Counted from the stretch's first letter, positions 34,130-47,430 are shown. The stretch: DNA of 64,000 bases from Eonycteris spelaea (GCA_003508835.1 PUFA01000545.1:147035-211034), one strand, 5' to 3'. The notes: generated by a model not told the origin, from the letters alone. Numbers and translations: made by a program.

Positions 34130-35090
34130 AATAAAACAGCTCAGGCTAATTCTAGACACTATGGAACTAACCTCACAGTATACAACTTTTTCCTCTCTTC
34201 TCAAAGTCTCTGTACCCCTCTCCCCATCTTTACTCTCAGCTGCTAACCTTGCTTCCTATTTTACTGAGGAAATAGGAGCAAAAGAGAACTTGTGCAAGCT
34301 TTCATCTTCACAACCTACACTCTTACCAGCAATAGTGCCTCTACTTATTGCTGGCCCTCCTGTTGCTATAAACAATTTTCTATGATTTATGCATGGCCTA
34401 TCTCTCTCAGTGGTGCGCTAGACTTCATCCCTTTCTCCTACTCAAGGACCTCACTTCAGCAGTTTTTCTTTCTCTCCATTACATCATTCCTATCAACATA
34501 CACAGATGTTATTTCTGCTCCCTATCTTAAGACTTTCTCTTGAACTCACTTCCTCTTCTAGTTACTATATTTTCTCTTCTCTTGCTCCCCTCTAAAACGA
34601 AGTTTCTAGAAAAGTTGGCCTGTTCTTGCTGTCTCTAATTACTGTCCTTACCATTCTTTCTGGAACCCACACCAGCATTCTTTCATTATTACTACTCTGG
34701 CTAAAACTGCACACAACAGCCTCCCCTACAACAACAATCTGACCCAATCTGTCCGATAGTGCCATGTTGAGAAACCCTGCTGTATCTGGTCTACTCTTTT
34801 CCAGATAGCTACATGGATGACTCATGCTTTTACCTCCTGGTCTTTGCTGAAATGTCACCTTCTCAAGAGATGACAGCTCTATTTAAAATTGCAGTCTTTC
34901 CAACCTCCATCTCTCTTTTCTTGCTTTGAGTTTTCTCAAAAGTGCTGATCACTGACTGATGTACTAATATTTTATTTATTGTTTATTTCCTCCATGAGAA
35001 TTTAAACTCCACTTAGGGCAAACATTTTTGAGTGTTGCATGTCTACATCAGATGTGATGCAATAAATATTTGTTAAGTGAATGAATCAAT
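34130..35090 (+). repeat. L2 LINE, long 3' half
   Basis: L2 ORF2-region wording such as 'gaacccacaccagcattctt' and 'ctttgctgaaatgtcacctt', ending 'gcaataaatatttgttaagt'. About 950 bp, no open frame. Confidence 0.75.
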
Positions 35091-35099
35091 GCCAACTTA

Positions 35100-35575
35100 T
35101 CATATAGGATTATCCTCTCCCATATAGATGAATCTGTTTATATATCCATTGTGATCCATTAAACACACTTTATCACACTCTTAATTCCTGTGGCTTTAAA
35201 ATACACTTTTCTATCTGGTAAGATTAATTTCCACTTATTACTGTTTGTTTTCCAGATTTTAATGTATTTTTATAGTTTTGTTAGGTTCCCCATCTCTCCC
35301 TTCAGAGAATTTCTTTCTAGAATTTTGTTTTGGTGTGTGTTATGTTTTTCAGATTAATGTATGGAGAACTACCATTGTTATAATGTTGAATCTTCCTGTT
35401 GAAGAATAAAATGTCTCCATTTATTGATGTCTTATTTTATGTCCCACAAGAGTTTTTTTATAGTTTTCTTTATAGAGGTCCTCCTAAACGTTTCTTGTTT
35501 ATTCCTGGTCTTTTATGGTTTTATTACTATTATGTGGGATAATCCTCATAACTAGCCAATTCAGATAAGTATGAG
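35100..35575 (-). repeat. Old antisense L1 ORF2 fragment
   Basis: 'ttgaatcttcctgttgaaga', 'atgtctccatttattgatgt' and 'tttctttatagaggtcctcc' are antisense L1 reverse-transcriptase region wording. Confidence 0.7.
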
Positions 35576-35579
35576 GAAA

Positions 35580-36515
35580 AAAAAATTAAATAGACAATGT
35601 TCTTTTTCCTGGCATTGCTTCCTACAGGAATGCCTGAAGTAGCCGTTTCTACATTATGATATTTTAACAATTTCACAGTTTCTTGTGATCTGAAAGATTT
35701 CATAAACTTTTTTTTTTTTTGCAGTAATTGAAGCCTGGATGCTCTATTTAGTTTTCCTTACTTCGGACACTTATTGAATTTAAAATTTACCTCTAAAAAC
35801 CTAGACTATTTTGGGGAAGAAACAAGATTGAGAATTCTTTATTCTGTGGGTAGTTGACAGCATTTGTTGATCATTAAGGAAATTACTTTAACAAATCATT
35901 TCATGCTGAACTTCTTTCGTGTTGGCTTTTAGGTTTGAAGAAAGTTCACCTTGCAGTATTCAAACACTGTAGAAGCCACTTCATTTAATGGACCTGTAGT
36001 GGTTTCTAACCAATGCAAGACAAAAACATTTACCTTAAGAGCTTTCAAAAAACTTCACAATTAAAAAATTTCTGGAAAGGAATTACTTTTTCCAAGTCTG
36101 CTTTATAAATAGAATGAATTAAAATTCATTCAAAGCTAGAAAACTGTGTTACTACCATTTTATGTAATTTGTATGCTGAAAATGTTATATTTCACAAAAG
36201 GGCTTAAAAAGCCCATAATAGGCTGTCTTACTCATATTTATTCTCTTGTTAGTTAGAGAAAGCACATGGTCCCATTAGCCCCTGGGCATTGTGAGTAAAT
36301 ACACAGATGCATTCACTAAATATGTAGAAGTCTCATTTAGGCAGTCATTTTTGTCAGTAATATAAAGAGAAATGTCTTGATTAAAGTTGGGGGTGGGGAG
36401 TGGCAATTTTGTCCCAATTGCAGTTGCCTGATTAGCTATGAAAAGAGAACGTGTTTTCTCTAAGCTTTGGGTTAATAATCTTAAAATATATTTCTGTAGC
36501 TCTAGTTAAAAAACA
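35580..36515. other. About 0.9 kb free of recognised repeats, with two palindromes
   Basis: AT-rich single-copy-looking sequence. It holds a 9-bp-arm palindrome at 36112-36131 (GAATGAATT-AA-AATTCATTC) and a 6-bp-arm hairpin at 36200-36214 (GGGCTT-AAA-AAGCCC). No coding potential. Confidence 0.5.
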
Positions 36516-36519
36516 ATCA

Positions 36520-37200
36520 GATGTGACATTGAAGGCAGAAACCATTAAAGAAAACAATGAAAGCTTAGACCAACTTAAATAAAACAACCAAACTCTATGA
36601 AGACACCACAATTATGTTGCAAGTCAAACAACATTTTTGGAAAACATATTTGCAACATATATACAAGTTTCTAACTAATTGATTAAAATTAAAAAGACAC
36701 ATGGTCAAATAGAAAAATTGGCAAAGGCCTTAGTTGTAATACAAAAGAAGACATACAAATGGAATTAAACATGAAAAGCTGTTCTGTTTCACTGGTGATC
36801 AGAGACATGCAAATTAAAATAATATTGCTATTTTAGAACCTTATCAGGGTAACAAAGATGAAAAATTATTAGTGTCCAGTGCTTAAAAACATGGGAGGGT
36901 AAGGGAAATTCTCATATATTACTGATGAGAAAGTGAGGTGAGAACAATTTGGCAATAAGTGTCAAAACTGAAAATGTGTATTACTCTTCATTTAGCAATT
37001 TTCAGAATTCAGAAATCTGTCTTAGAGGCATATTTTGCATATGCACAAAAATGTATGTTTAAAGATATTCATTACAGTGTTACTTATAATTGCCAAGATT
37101 AACAGCCTAAATGTTCATCAAAAGGGAACTGGATAAATACATTATAGTAATACACTAAACAACTTTTAAAAAATAATGAAGTAGATCTACATGTGCTGAT
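36520..37200 (+). repeat. Old sense L1 or HAL1 3' region
   Basis: Sense L1 C-terminal wording: 'gcaaaggccttagttgtaat', 'gacatgcaaattaaaataat', 'tgccaagattaacagcctaa'. Strongly diverged. Confidence 0.65.
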
Positions 37201-37249
37201 AGAGAACAATCCCAAGAGCTTTTACTGAGAAAAGCAGATTCCAAGGACC

Positions 37250-37915
37250 AAGTAAGGTCACTGTCTCTAGTTCTAACTCTCCTTCTATTCTCTCTGACTC
37301 ACTCCAAGCAACTCTTGCAAGTTCTCTGTTACCATTGACTTTGGTGATGCTAATGTTCAATATCAGGTCTAATGTGCAATTCTCAGTCCTCACTTACTTG
37401 AAATAGTTGATCAGTTCCTTCCTCTTTGAAACAATTTTCCCACTTGGCTTGCAGGACCCCACACTCTCCTGGTTTCTTTTGGTCCCACTGGCTTCTTTCT
37501 CCATCTCCTTTATTCATCCTTCTTCCATTCCCCAGCTTCCTCAATAATAGAGTTTCAAGGGCTCCATCCCAGCCCATCTCTTCTCTCTTCTCACTCCATA
37601 TCCACCTCATGGCTTCAAATACATTCCATGTGCTGTTGTCTCCTTAATTTACTTCTTCAGCCAACCCTCTCTGTGTGAACTCCACACTCATATATCCAAC
37701 TGCCTACCAGACATTTGCTCTTAGCTGTCTAGTAGACACCTTAAACCTCTTCTGTCCCAAACCAATCTCTCCAATTCTCACCCCGAAAGCTTCTCTTCCC
37801 TTAATCTTCTATATCTCAGTAAATGGCCACTTCACTCCAATTGCTCAGGGACAAAAACCTGGGCATCATCCTTGACTCCTCTCTCTCTCATACTCTATGT
37901 TCTAAATATCAATTT
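37250..37915 (+). repeat. L2 LINE ORF2 region
   Basis: Classic L2 internal wording: 'caggaccccacactctcctg', 'tccatatccacctcatggct', 'atatccaactgcctaccaga', 'ggcatcatccttgactcctc'. Traces of the encoded RT C-terminus are visible in sliding frames. Confidence 0.85.
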
Positions 37916-37919
37916 TCTG

Positions 37920-38495
37920 TGAAGCCAATGAAGCTTAAGCGTCAGAGCCTGTAACTTGCAGCAGCTTCTTACAAAAGCCCTAACAGTGGGATGACATGGT
38001 TACATTGCTTTTGTAAAGTTGCAAAAGTAAAATATTTTAATCACGATCAGTTAAGATAGCTCTCTTGCCACTCACCAGCTATTCCTCTGTCACTTTTCCC
38101 CTTAAGGCGGGGTTTAGCAAAGTGTCTGTAGACATTTGGGGAAAGTCGAATTGGGTTTATATTTATTTTGGGTGTGATAAGATATATTTACATGCTTGCA
38201 GTCATTTCTTCTGTGTCATTGCTAGCCATCCAGGCATAGAATGGCTTCTAGGAACACTTTCCCCTCATACTATGCTAACTAATGGTGTAGGGCCAAAGAT
38301 CATATCTTGGTACTAATGTGTCCTACAGTACTCAGCATTGGAAGAATGTGTAGTTGAGGAGAAATAAAATTTGGAATGTACAGAGCTAGAAATTAGCCTG
38401 TTGAAAATTTTTCCATTCACTGGACATGTAAACTACACATGGAGGGTTCAGTACTGCCTAGTCAGAATCAGAATTTTCTTCTGTGACTAAAACAC
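37920..38495. other. No gene recognised
   Basis: Nothing assigned. Confidence 0.4.
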
Positions 38496-38499
38496 TCAC

Positions 38500-39300
38500 T
38501 AATGCAATATACACACTGTAATGCACCATCCATTTTTTTTACCTGTGGTAAAAACACTTAACATGCGATCTACCTATTAACAAAATTTTTAAGTGTACAG
38601 TATGTTATTATTGACTATGGGTACTATGTTTTATGCAGACCTGTAGAATTTATCCAATTTACATAACTGAAACTTTATACCCATGGAACAGCAACTTCCC
38701 ATTATCCACCTCCCCCCAGCTCCTGTCAACAGGCTCCTAACAATTTCACAGTTTCTTGTGATCTGAAAGATTTTGTGAACTTTCTTTGTGTGTATGTGCA
38801 GCAATTGAAGCCTGTTGACAACATTTTTTTGTTTCCTCCATTCTATCTTTTGCTTCTGAGTTTGACTGTTTTTAGATACTATATACGTGGAATTACGCAA
38901 TATTAGTCTTATTTGACTTACCACAGTTTCCTCAAGGTTCATTCCTGTTGAAGCATGGAAAAGATTTCTTTCTTTTTTAAAGCTGAATAACATTCCATGG
39001 TATGTATATACCACATTTTGTTTATCCATTCATCTGTCAATAGACAGGTTTTTCCCTATAACTTGGGATGTTGTGAATAGTGCTGCAGTGAACATGGGAT
39101 TGCAGATACCTCTTTGGAGTCCTGATTTCAACTCCTTTGACTGTATTTCCAAAAGTGGGATTGCTGGATTATATGGAGGTCTATTTTGAATTCTTCGAGA
39201 AACTCTGTACTGTTTTTCATACTGGATACAGTACGTTTTTATGGGAATTTTTGCAAAATAGAATTTATTGGAAATCCTGTTTGCAGAGAACAAGCCTTTG
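38500..39300 (-). repeat. Antisense L1 3' UTR and ORF2 C-terminus
   Basis: 'gtaaaaacacttaacatgcg', 'ccatggaacagcaacttccc', 'taacattccatggtatgtat', 'gtgaatagtgctgcagtgaa'. A minus-strand frame at 39030-39293 still reads L1 ORF2 C-terminal sequence (NPAIPLLEI, MFTAALF). A foreign segment of about 75 bp sits inside it at 38735-38815. Confidence 0.85.
38735..38815 (+). repeat. Segment duplicated from about 35663-35736
   Basis: 'taacaatttcacagtttctt', 'gtgatctgaaagatttt' and 'gcagcaattgaagcctg' repeat the sequence at about 35663-35736 in the same order, with a few substitutions. It interrupts the L1 3' UTR between 'caacaggctc' and 'ctccattcta'. Confidence 0.75.
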
Positions 39301-39894
39301 CAGTACTACAAATTGTGATTTGTCTAGGTATGAATTTTACCGTGTTTTATACATCTTAATATATTGATCATGTTTTAGTGTATCTCACTCATCTTGTTCT
39401 GATGAAGCTTGGCAGTTTCAGATGAAATGGCACATCAAAGTGTCACAGACACAGTGAACTAGCCTGAAAAAACAAGTGTCCCAGTCACAAAAAGCCCAAA
39501 CATAATTAATCATAACTCAATATGGAATATTAAGAGTGATTTGATTATACATTATATATCAATATAATGCAGTGTCAATTTTACATGCATTTAAATTGCT
39601 CATTTAAATATCTTTTTTCAGATCAATTTTGTATTTGATTTTTGAAAATTTGATGAACAAGAATTTAAATATGATAAGAAGGAAGCTAAATATGTAAACT
39701 GAAACACACATTAGCCTGTCAAAACCTGTCTTAATATTGTTACAATAGCAATTAAAAACTGTATCAAAGATAAAATGAAATAAAAGTATTAATAATATAA
39801 GTACAAATTTGATCAACTATGCTAGAGGAATTATCTTCTATTCTTTCATAAGAAAATATAAAGTCATCATATAGTCAGATGAATAAATAATATA

Positions 39895-41865
39895 CAACAC
39901 CAGGCAAAATGGCATAGATGATAGTGGCTTGTTCATATGCTCTGCAACCACATCAAAGTTGTGACGGAAATTATGGAGAAAAATAGCAAACCAAGTCACC
40001 TGGGTTCTAGATGAACAGAAGCACTACAATTTGGGAGGAAAATAAGAAATCACCCTGCAATGGTTGTAGATAGGAGGGACCGAAGACATGACGTGCCCTG
40101 TTCCGAACAGTTGAGTGGGACAGAGGCTACAGCAGCTGCAGATGCTCCTCTTAAAGGGGCTGGGTCCACAACTGGTCTTTTGCAGTGATGGACTCATTGC
40201 TCTGAACATCAGCACTGATCAGCTGCTCCACACAGGGCACCAGGAACTTACAGGGGGACACTGAATTGTTGTAGTGAGAAGCCGGATGTGAGGCTTTCTC
40301 CTAGGCAGAAGTGCTGATGGTATCCATTGTTTCCTCTGTTGAGCCCTCCCCACACCCATGTGAGGACTCAGCACCGCCACAGCTGAGATGTCATGTAACT
40401 GATAACAGAAGTCCCTTCGCCCAGAGGATTTCCCTAAAACTTTACCTCCCCAACTTGTGGCCCCACCAAAGCCACATACAGGTGTGTCCTTCATGCAACT
40501 TGCAGAGGCCAACTCCAGACTCAACTGTGCAGCAGGCCTCGGTTTTTGGCATGGTTTCTTGAGGCAACTGTAAGTACAACATCTGTGGATGCTTGCTGAA
40601 TCTTAACAGATGGCCCCGGAGGGGCACAAGCTTGAGCTAGATTTGGCCTGCAGCTGGGCCCCTTTCAGGACTGCTGTCCACTAGACACCTACTAACACAA
40701 AATCCACAATAAAAGACTGGGAGACTTAGGAGCTTTGCTTAGTACGTAGAAATAGGCACAGAAAGGCAGCCAAAAATGATAAGACACAAGAACAGAAACC
40801 ATATGAGAAGAACAGACCAGAGATCCAGGAATAATGGAGTCAAGCAATCTAACAGATGCAGAGTTCAAACACTGGTTATGAGATGCTCAATGAACTTACA
40901 TGAAGTGTAGATGAACTCAGTGAGAAATTTAACAAAGAGATAAAAACATAAACATGGAAATGGAATTAAAATGGAAACCAGTCAAAATGAAAAATACATT
41001 ATCTAAGATGAAGAGGATATTAGAAGGAATTAACAGAGTGGATAAAGAATAGGATTGAACCACCAATACAGAGGATGAGGAAGCCAAGAACACGCACGCA
41101 ATCAGAATGGCAAGAAAACAGGAGCCAATAATATAATATAATTAAGGAGTTTTCTGGCAAAATTAAGTGTAAAAGCATCTGTGTAACAGGTATCTGAAGG
41201 AGGAGAGGGAGAACAAGAAGTTGAAAAACTATTTGAAGAAATAATGATAGAAAACTTCTCTAACCTGGTGAAGGAAATAGACATACAACCATAGGAAGCT
41301 CAGAGAGTCCCAGAAAGAGGAACCCAAAGAGGCCACACCAAGACACAAACATGATAAGTTGCCAAAGGTTAAATGCAAGAGAGAATCTTAAAAGCAACAA
41401 GAGAAAAACAGTTAGTAACCTGCAAGGGAGCACCCATAAGACTGACTGCTGGTTTCTCAAAAGCAATTGCAGGACAGAAGCGCTTAGCACAAAATATTCA
41501 AAGTGATGAAAACTCAGGATCTACAGTCAAGAATATTTATCCAACAAAGCTACCATTAGAGTCAGAGAACAGATAAAGAGCTTCCCAAACAAAAATAAGC
41601 TAAGGGAATTTATGAACACCATGCCTTTGTTTACAGAAATTTTTGGAGGACTTCTTTAAAAGAAAAAATATGTATCAAAATTATGAATAAAAAACAATAA
41701 TAACTACATATTCTATCATGAGTACCTCAGATGAAAAAGAATTAAGTGCTCCAACGCGAAGGATAGGGTAGATGAATGGATAAGAAAGCAAGACCCCTGC
41801 ATATGCTGCCTACAAGAGACTCACTTCAGATTAGAGATACACACAGACTAAAAGCAAGGGGATAG
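39895..41865 (+). mobile_element. Older L1, 5' UTR, ORF1 and start of ORF2
   Basis: It starts around 'caggcaaaatggcatagatg', has a 5' UTR to about 40830, an ORF1 remnant (ATGGAGTCAAGCAATC at about 40832, later phrases RILKATREKQLVTCKGAPIR and GFSKAIAGQKR at 41376-41490) and the first part of ORF2 (DPCICCLQETHFR-like near 41800). ORF2 then stops abruptly. Its 3' UTR resumes at 44296 beyond a younger L1, so most of ORF2 was already deleted before that insertion. Confidence 0.75.
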
Positions 41866-41879
41866 AAAAAAGATATTGC

Positions 41880-44281
41880 GCTTACAGGGATGGTTCAACA
41901 GATGTAAATCGATTCATGTGATAAACCATATAAACAAAATAAAAAGAAGAAACATATGAATCATATCAAAATAGATGAGAAAAGCCTTTGACAAGATACA
42001 GCATACATTTATGATCAAAATGGTTAACAAAATTGGTTTAGAAAGTAAAATACCTTAACATAATAAAGGCCATAAATGGCAAACCCTCAACCAATATTTG
42101 TACTTAATGGTGAAAAACTAAAAATCTTCCTTCTAAGATCACGAACAAGGCAAGGCTGTCCAATACTGCCACTGTTATTCAATATAATATTGGAGGTTCT
42201 AGGGAGTACAATCAGACCAAAAAAAATATATAAAAGACATCCAAATAGGAATGAAGAAGTCAAACTGTCACTATTTGCAGATACATGATTCTCTCTTTAG
42301 AAAACCCTAAAGACTCCACAAGAACACCACTAAAAACAATAAACAAATACAGTAAAGTCTCTGGATACAAAATCAATGTTCAAAAATCATAGTGTTCCTA
42401 TACTCTAATAACAAAGCGTCAGAAAAAGAAGTAGAAGAAATAATAATTCCTTTTGCAATTGCAAAAAAATTACTAGGAATAAATTTAACATAACATGTGA
42501 AGGACCTATATAATGAAAACTATAATACTCTATTAAAATAAATCGAAGCAGATACAAAGAAATGGAAAGATATTCTGTTTCTTGGAGTGGGAGAATCAAC
42601 ATAGTTAAAATGACCATATTACCTAAAGCATTATACAGATTTAATGCAATCCCCATCAAAATCACATCAACCTTTTTTTTAAAGAACTAGAACAAAAAAT
42701 CATCAGATATGTATGGAAGCACAAAAGACCCCAATTGCCAAAGCCATCCTGAGGAAAAAGAATGAGGCTGGAGGCATCATTCTGCCTGACTTCCAATTAT
42801 ACTACAAAGTGACAGTAATCAAAATGGCATGGTATTTGACAGCCAAATAGACACATGGACCAGTGAAACAGAATTAAAAGTCGAGAAGTATACCCATATT
42901 TATATGGGCAAATAATTTTCGACAATAAAAGCAAAAACATACAGTGGAGAAAGGAAAGCCTCTTCAATAAATGGTACTGGGAAAACTGGAAAGTGAACTG
43001 CAAAGAATGAAACTAGACTGTTGTCTCTCACCACAGACGCCAAAGTTAACTCAACAATGGATTAAGGACCTGAAATTATATCCTGAAACAATAAAATGCA
43101 TAGAAGAAAACATAGGAACTAAACTCAAGACCTTGGACTTAAAGAGGATTTTATGAGTTTGACCTCAAAGGCAAGGGAAATAAAAGCTAAAATAAATGAA
43201 TGGCTACATCAAACTAAAAACCTTCTGCTCAGCTAAAGAAACATCAACAAGGTAAAGCGACAACATCCGAATGGAAATATATTTGCAAGCAATGCCTCAA
43301 TAAGGGCCTAAATCCAAATACACAAAGAACTCATACAACTCAATAACAACAAAAAACAAACGATCAATCAAAAAATGGCAGAGGACCGAACAGACACTTC
43401 TCCCTAGAGGACATACAAATGGCCAACAAACATATTGAAAAGATGCTCAACATTGCTAGCTATTAGGAAATGCAAATCAAAACCATAATGAGATACCATC
43501 TCACACTGTTAGAATAGCTATAATCAACAGGAACAAGTAATAACAAATGCTGGAGAGGATGTGGAGAAAAAGGAACCCTCATATAATGCTGTGGGATGCA
43601 AATTGGTACAGCCACTATGGAAAACAGTATGGAGTTCCTCAAAAAACTAAGAATTGATCTACCATATGAACCAGCAATCCCTCTACTGGGTATTTACCCA
43701 AAGACTTGAAAACCCATATCCAAAAAGATATTTGCACACCGATGTTCATAGCAGCACTATTCACAGTGGCCAGGATATGGAAGCAACCGAAATGTCCTAG
43801 GATAGATGATTGGCTAAAGAAGCTGTGGTACTATATACAATGGAGTATTACTCAGACATAATAAAATATGAAAAACTGTCATTTGCAACAACCTGGATGG
43901 ACCACGAGATAATCATGCTAAATGAAATAAGCCAGACAGAAAAGTTGAAAATCACATGATATCACTTATATGTGGGATATTAAACCTAAAAGCAACAAAT
44001 GAACAGGACAAACAAAAAGAGACTCATAGACATGGACTATAGACTAGTGTTTACCAGAGGGTAGGGAATGGGGGAGGAGGGAGTAGGTAGATGGTTAAAG
44101 GGCATCAAATATAGCGGGGTAGGGAGATGATGAAGTGGGTAAAACGGATCAAATATATGGTATCTGAAGGAAACTGGATCTTGAGTGGTAAACACAATAG
44201 AATATACAGATGTCAAATTACAATGTACTCCTGAAAATTATATAATTGTATTAATGAATGTTACCCCAATAAACTTAATTA
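41880..44281 (+). mobile_element. Younger 5'-truncated L1 with target-site duplication
   Basis: It starts inside the ORF2 RT region ('gcttacagggatggttcaac'), runs through the C-terminus and 3' UTR and ends 'aataaacttaatt' plus A run. It is the same family as the full-length copies. A 14-bp duplication, AAAAAAGATATTGC, flanks it at 41866-41879 and 44282-44295, as expected for L1 endonuclease-primed insertion. Internal frames carry stops. It is inserted in the older L1. Confidence 0.92.
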
Positions 44282-44295
44282 AAAAAAGATATTGC

Positions 44296-44765
44296 CTTGA
44301 TGGACTAGAGGGTATTGTGCTAGATGAAGTAAGTCAGATAAAGAAAGACAAATACCACAAGATTTCACGTACATGTGGAATCTGAAGAACAAAATAAGCA
44401 ACAACAAAAACAAAATCAAATTCATAGATACAGAAGACCAATTGGCAGGGGGAAGGAGGGGGATGGACAGTGAGAAAAGGCTAAGGGTTTAAGAAATATA
44501 AATGGATTAGTTCTAAAGAATCATGGAGTATAAAGTGTAGCACAAGGAAAATAGTCCATGATGTTGTAATAAAATATGTAAGGAGGAAGAGGGTACTGGA
44601 TTTAATGAGGTGTCCACATGAAACTCTAATCACTATGCTACAACTGAAACTAATATATTATTGTATGCCAACTATAATTGAAGAAAAACATTGAATTGTA
44701 CAATGTAAATATAAGCAACTAATTATCTACTATATATTCAATAAAAAATAATATACAACCAACAA
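44296..44765 (+). mobile_element. Older L1, 3' end
   Basis: 'gatggactagagggtattgt', 'gaagtaagtcagataaagaa', 'acatgtggaatctgaagaac', then 'gtccacatgaaactctaatc' and an 'attcaataaaaaata' end: the 3' portion of the L1 that begins at 39895. Confidence 0.8.
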
Positions 44766-44984
44766 AAAGAAGAAAGGCCTTACAGGTATATCTGCAAGTT
44801 AATATTAGGTTATTTTTCTAAATTTTTGATCTTTGTAATAATCGTCAGCTTTTATAAATTTGTAATATATTGTGATTTTTCTCATATTGCATAATATTCT
44901 CTTTTGTACTGATTTGTATCCTTTTTTTCTTAACAGAGAACACCCCAAACTGTATAAGCTTCAGGCTACATAAAGCCTAGATCT

Positions 44985-45790
44985 ACCCCTGCCCATTATC
45001 CAGTCGTTTAGCAAATGCTGTTGGCTCTATCTCCACATATGCATAGAGTCTGAGCATGTCTCACCATCTTCACTGTCAACATGCTGGCCTCAGCTACCAT
45101 CATTTTCCACCTGGAAAATCGCGATAGCCTCCTGATTTTTCTTCCTGCTTCCTGCCTTGCCCTCATTCAGTCTAATCTCAACACAGTAGCCAGAGTGATC
45201 CTTTTAAACAGAAGTCACATTAGGTCCCTATTCAAAACTCTCCAATGATTTTCATCCTTACTCAGAGTAAAATCCAAATTGCTTTCTATGGACTTCAGAG
45301 ACCTACATGATCCGTGCTCCTTTATACCTCTCTGACCTCCTTTCCTACTCCTGTCCCCTAATTACTCCATTTCAGTCACCCTGGCTTTTTTTGTTGTTCC
45401 TTGCACATGCCAAACCTACTTCTGCTTGGGATCTTGGCCTTGGAATTCCCTCTGCCTGGAACTCTTTTCTTTGGATATTTCCATGACTAGCCCCCCATTT
45501 CTTTCAGTTCTCTGTTTAGAAGTCACTATCAGTGAGGTCTTCCTTGTATAAAATTACAGTTTCCCCATCACTTACATTTCTCTCCTCTGTCTTATTTTTC
45601 TCTGTATGATTTATCACCATTGACATAATATACACTTCCCTGTCATTTGTTTATTTTCTTTCTCTCCATTAGAAGTAAGCTTCACAAGGGAAAGGATATT
45701 GTTTTTACTTACAAATGTATTCTCAGCATCTAGCATGTGTTTGACATATAGCAGGTATTCAATAAATATCTGTTAAATGAATAAATGTAA
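44985..45790 (+). repeat. L2 LINE 3' region
   Basis: 'agccagagtgatccttttaa', 'ctcttttctttggatatttc', 'gcaggtattcaataaatatc'. A complete L2 3' end. Confidence 0.85.
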
Positions 45791-45839
45791 AATAAATCCT
45801 ATATCCTATATCCTAACTTAAGGATCTTCCCATTCTTCT

Positions 45840-46030
45840 TTTTGTTTTAAAAATTGTTTATTTTTAAAATTGTGGCTAAAATAATAACACAACATTTACC
45901 ATTTTAACCATTTTTATCATACAGTTGATTAACATTAAGTACATGCACTTTGCTATGCAACTATCTCTAACATCCATCCATAAAACATTTTTATCTTGCA
46001 AAACTGAAACTCTGTACCCTCTTTCTTCTT
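45840..46030 (-). repeat. Antisense L1 3' UTR fragment
   Basis: 'acatttaccattttaaccat', 'ttgattaacattaagtacat' and 'caaaactgaaactctgtacc' are typical of an antisense L1 tail. Confidence 0.7.
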
Positions 46031-46034
46031 TATA

Positions 46035-46495
46035 CTTAGGTTAATGCCTGAATTTCTTATAATAAACATTTATTGTTACGATATTAAAAAAGTTCATTTC
46101 CATTTTGGTAGCAGACTAATCGGAAAATTATATTCATTTTATAAAATATAATTGAGGAATAACTGGTTCCTATTCCTTGAAGACATTAAGTGTGAAGCTG
46201 TCCAGCTTCAAAAATGATTCATTAATGTGTTTCCTCTGTGAGCTTGAATATTCAGTACCAGCTGTTCTCCTCATTAATATTTGAATTTAATATTTACCTT
46301 AAGAAATCTGATATCAAAAGAATAGTAAATATTTAACTAACTTATGGTAATATTTTAATTTCACATTTTGTTCTTTACCTAGAGTTTAACTAACAATACT
46401 GTTGCAGTTGTGCAATGTCATTAATACAGTGAAGGGAGGAGGAAAGTGGCATGTATTGAGACCCTATTAAGTGCCAGGTGCATGGTAGATATGCA
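46035..46495. other. No gene recognised
   Basis: Nothing assigned apart from a short ancient-repeat motif near 46455-46485. Confidence 0.4.
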
Positions 46496-46499
46496 AAAT

Positions 46500-47430
46500 G
46501 GCCTCTACCTCCTCAGACCCCGCTCGTTTGTCAAATGTGCTCTCTGCTAACTTTCACCATCTCCTTTTAATGGAAATGTTCTTGACAAGATTACCAATTA
46601 CTTATCTGTCACTAAATTACAATAGATAATTTTCAGTCTTTGTTGCTTGACCTCCTATTTACAGTCAGCATAGATGATCACATTCTTTTTATCAAAACCC
46701 CATCTTCCTTTGGTTCACTATCAGAGCTTTCTGATTCTACTCCTAAATATTTGTATTATCATTCCACTTCTCTCCATACCCCTGCTACTACCCAGATTAG
46801 TCTGAGACACCTTCGCTTCTTGCCTGGACTACTCCAGTAGCCTCTTTTTAAAACACATTTTATTGTATGATTATTTTTCCTCGCTTCATTGAAGTATAAT
46901 TGACAAAATTGTAAGATGTTTACAGTTACAACATGATGATTTGATATACATATACACTGTGAAAGGATTCCCCTGTGTTAATTAGCATATCCATCATCTC
47001 ACATGTTGGCTTTTTTTCTGGTGAGAACATTTAAGTTCTATTCTCAGCAAATTCAATTATACAACAATGTTATCAACTATAGTCCAATACCTTCTTAATT
47101 GGTCTCTTTGCTTAGTCTCTCCTATCTTCCCCACTTCCACCAATCTGTTTTCTATACCACTGCAATGATGTCTCCAAACTATGATCATACCACTCCCTTG
47201 ATTATAACTCCTCAATGGATTTTCTTTGCTCTGAAGTTCGGTATCCTTACTCTGGTCTATTGAGCCCTTCATCCTTTGGTTCCTGCCTGCTTTTGCAGAC
47301 TCAGCTTGGGCCACTTTCCTTTTTCATCTTTCTCCTTGAGATGTCTTGAGTTCCTGAATAAGGCACACATTCTTTCATCTCTGGATCTTTGTACATACTC
47401 ATCCTTCTGCGTGGACCACTCTAATTCATT
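46500..47430 (+). repeat. L2 LINE split by an antisense L1 tail
   Basis: L2 pieces 46500-46855 (ending 'gcctggactactccagtagc') and 47090-47430 (starting 'aattggtctctttgcttagt') join in phase around an L1 fragment. Confidence 0.75.
46860..47088 (-). repeat. Antisense L1 tail inserted in L2
   Basis: 'cattgaagtataattgacaa', 'gtgttaattagcatatccat', 'gagaacatttaagttctatt'. Confidence 0.75.
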
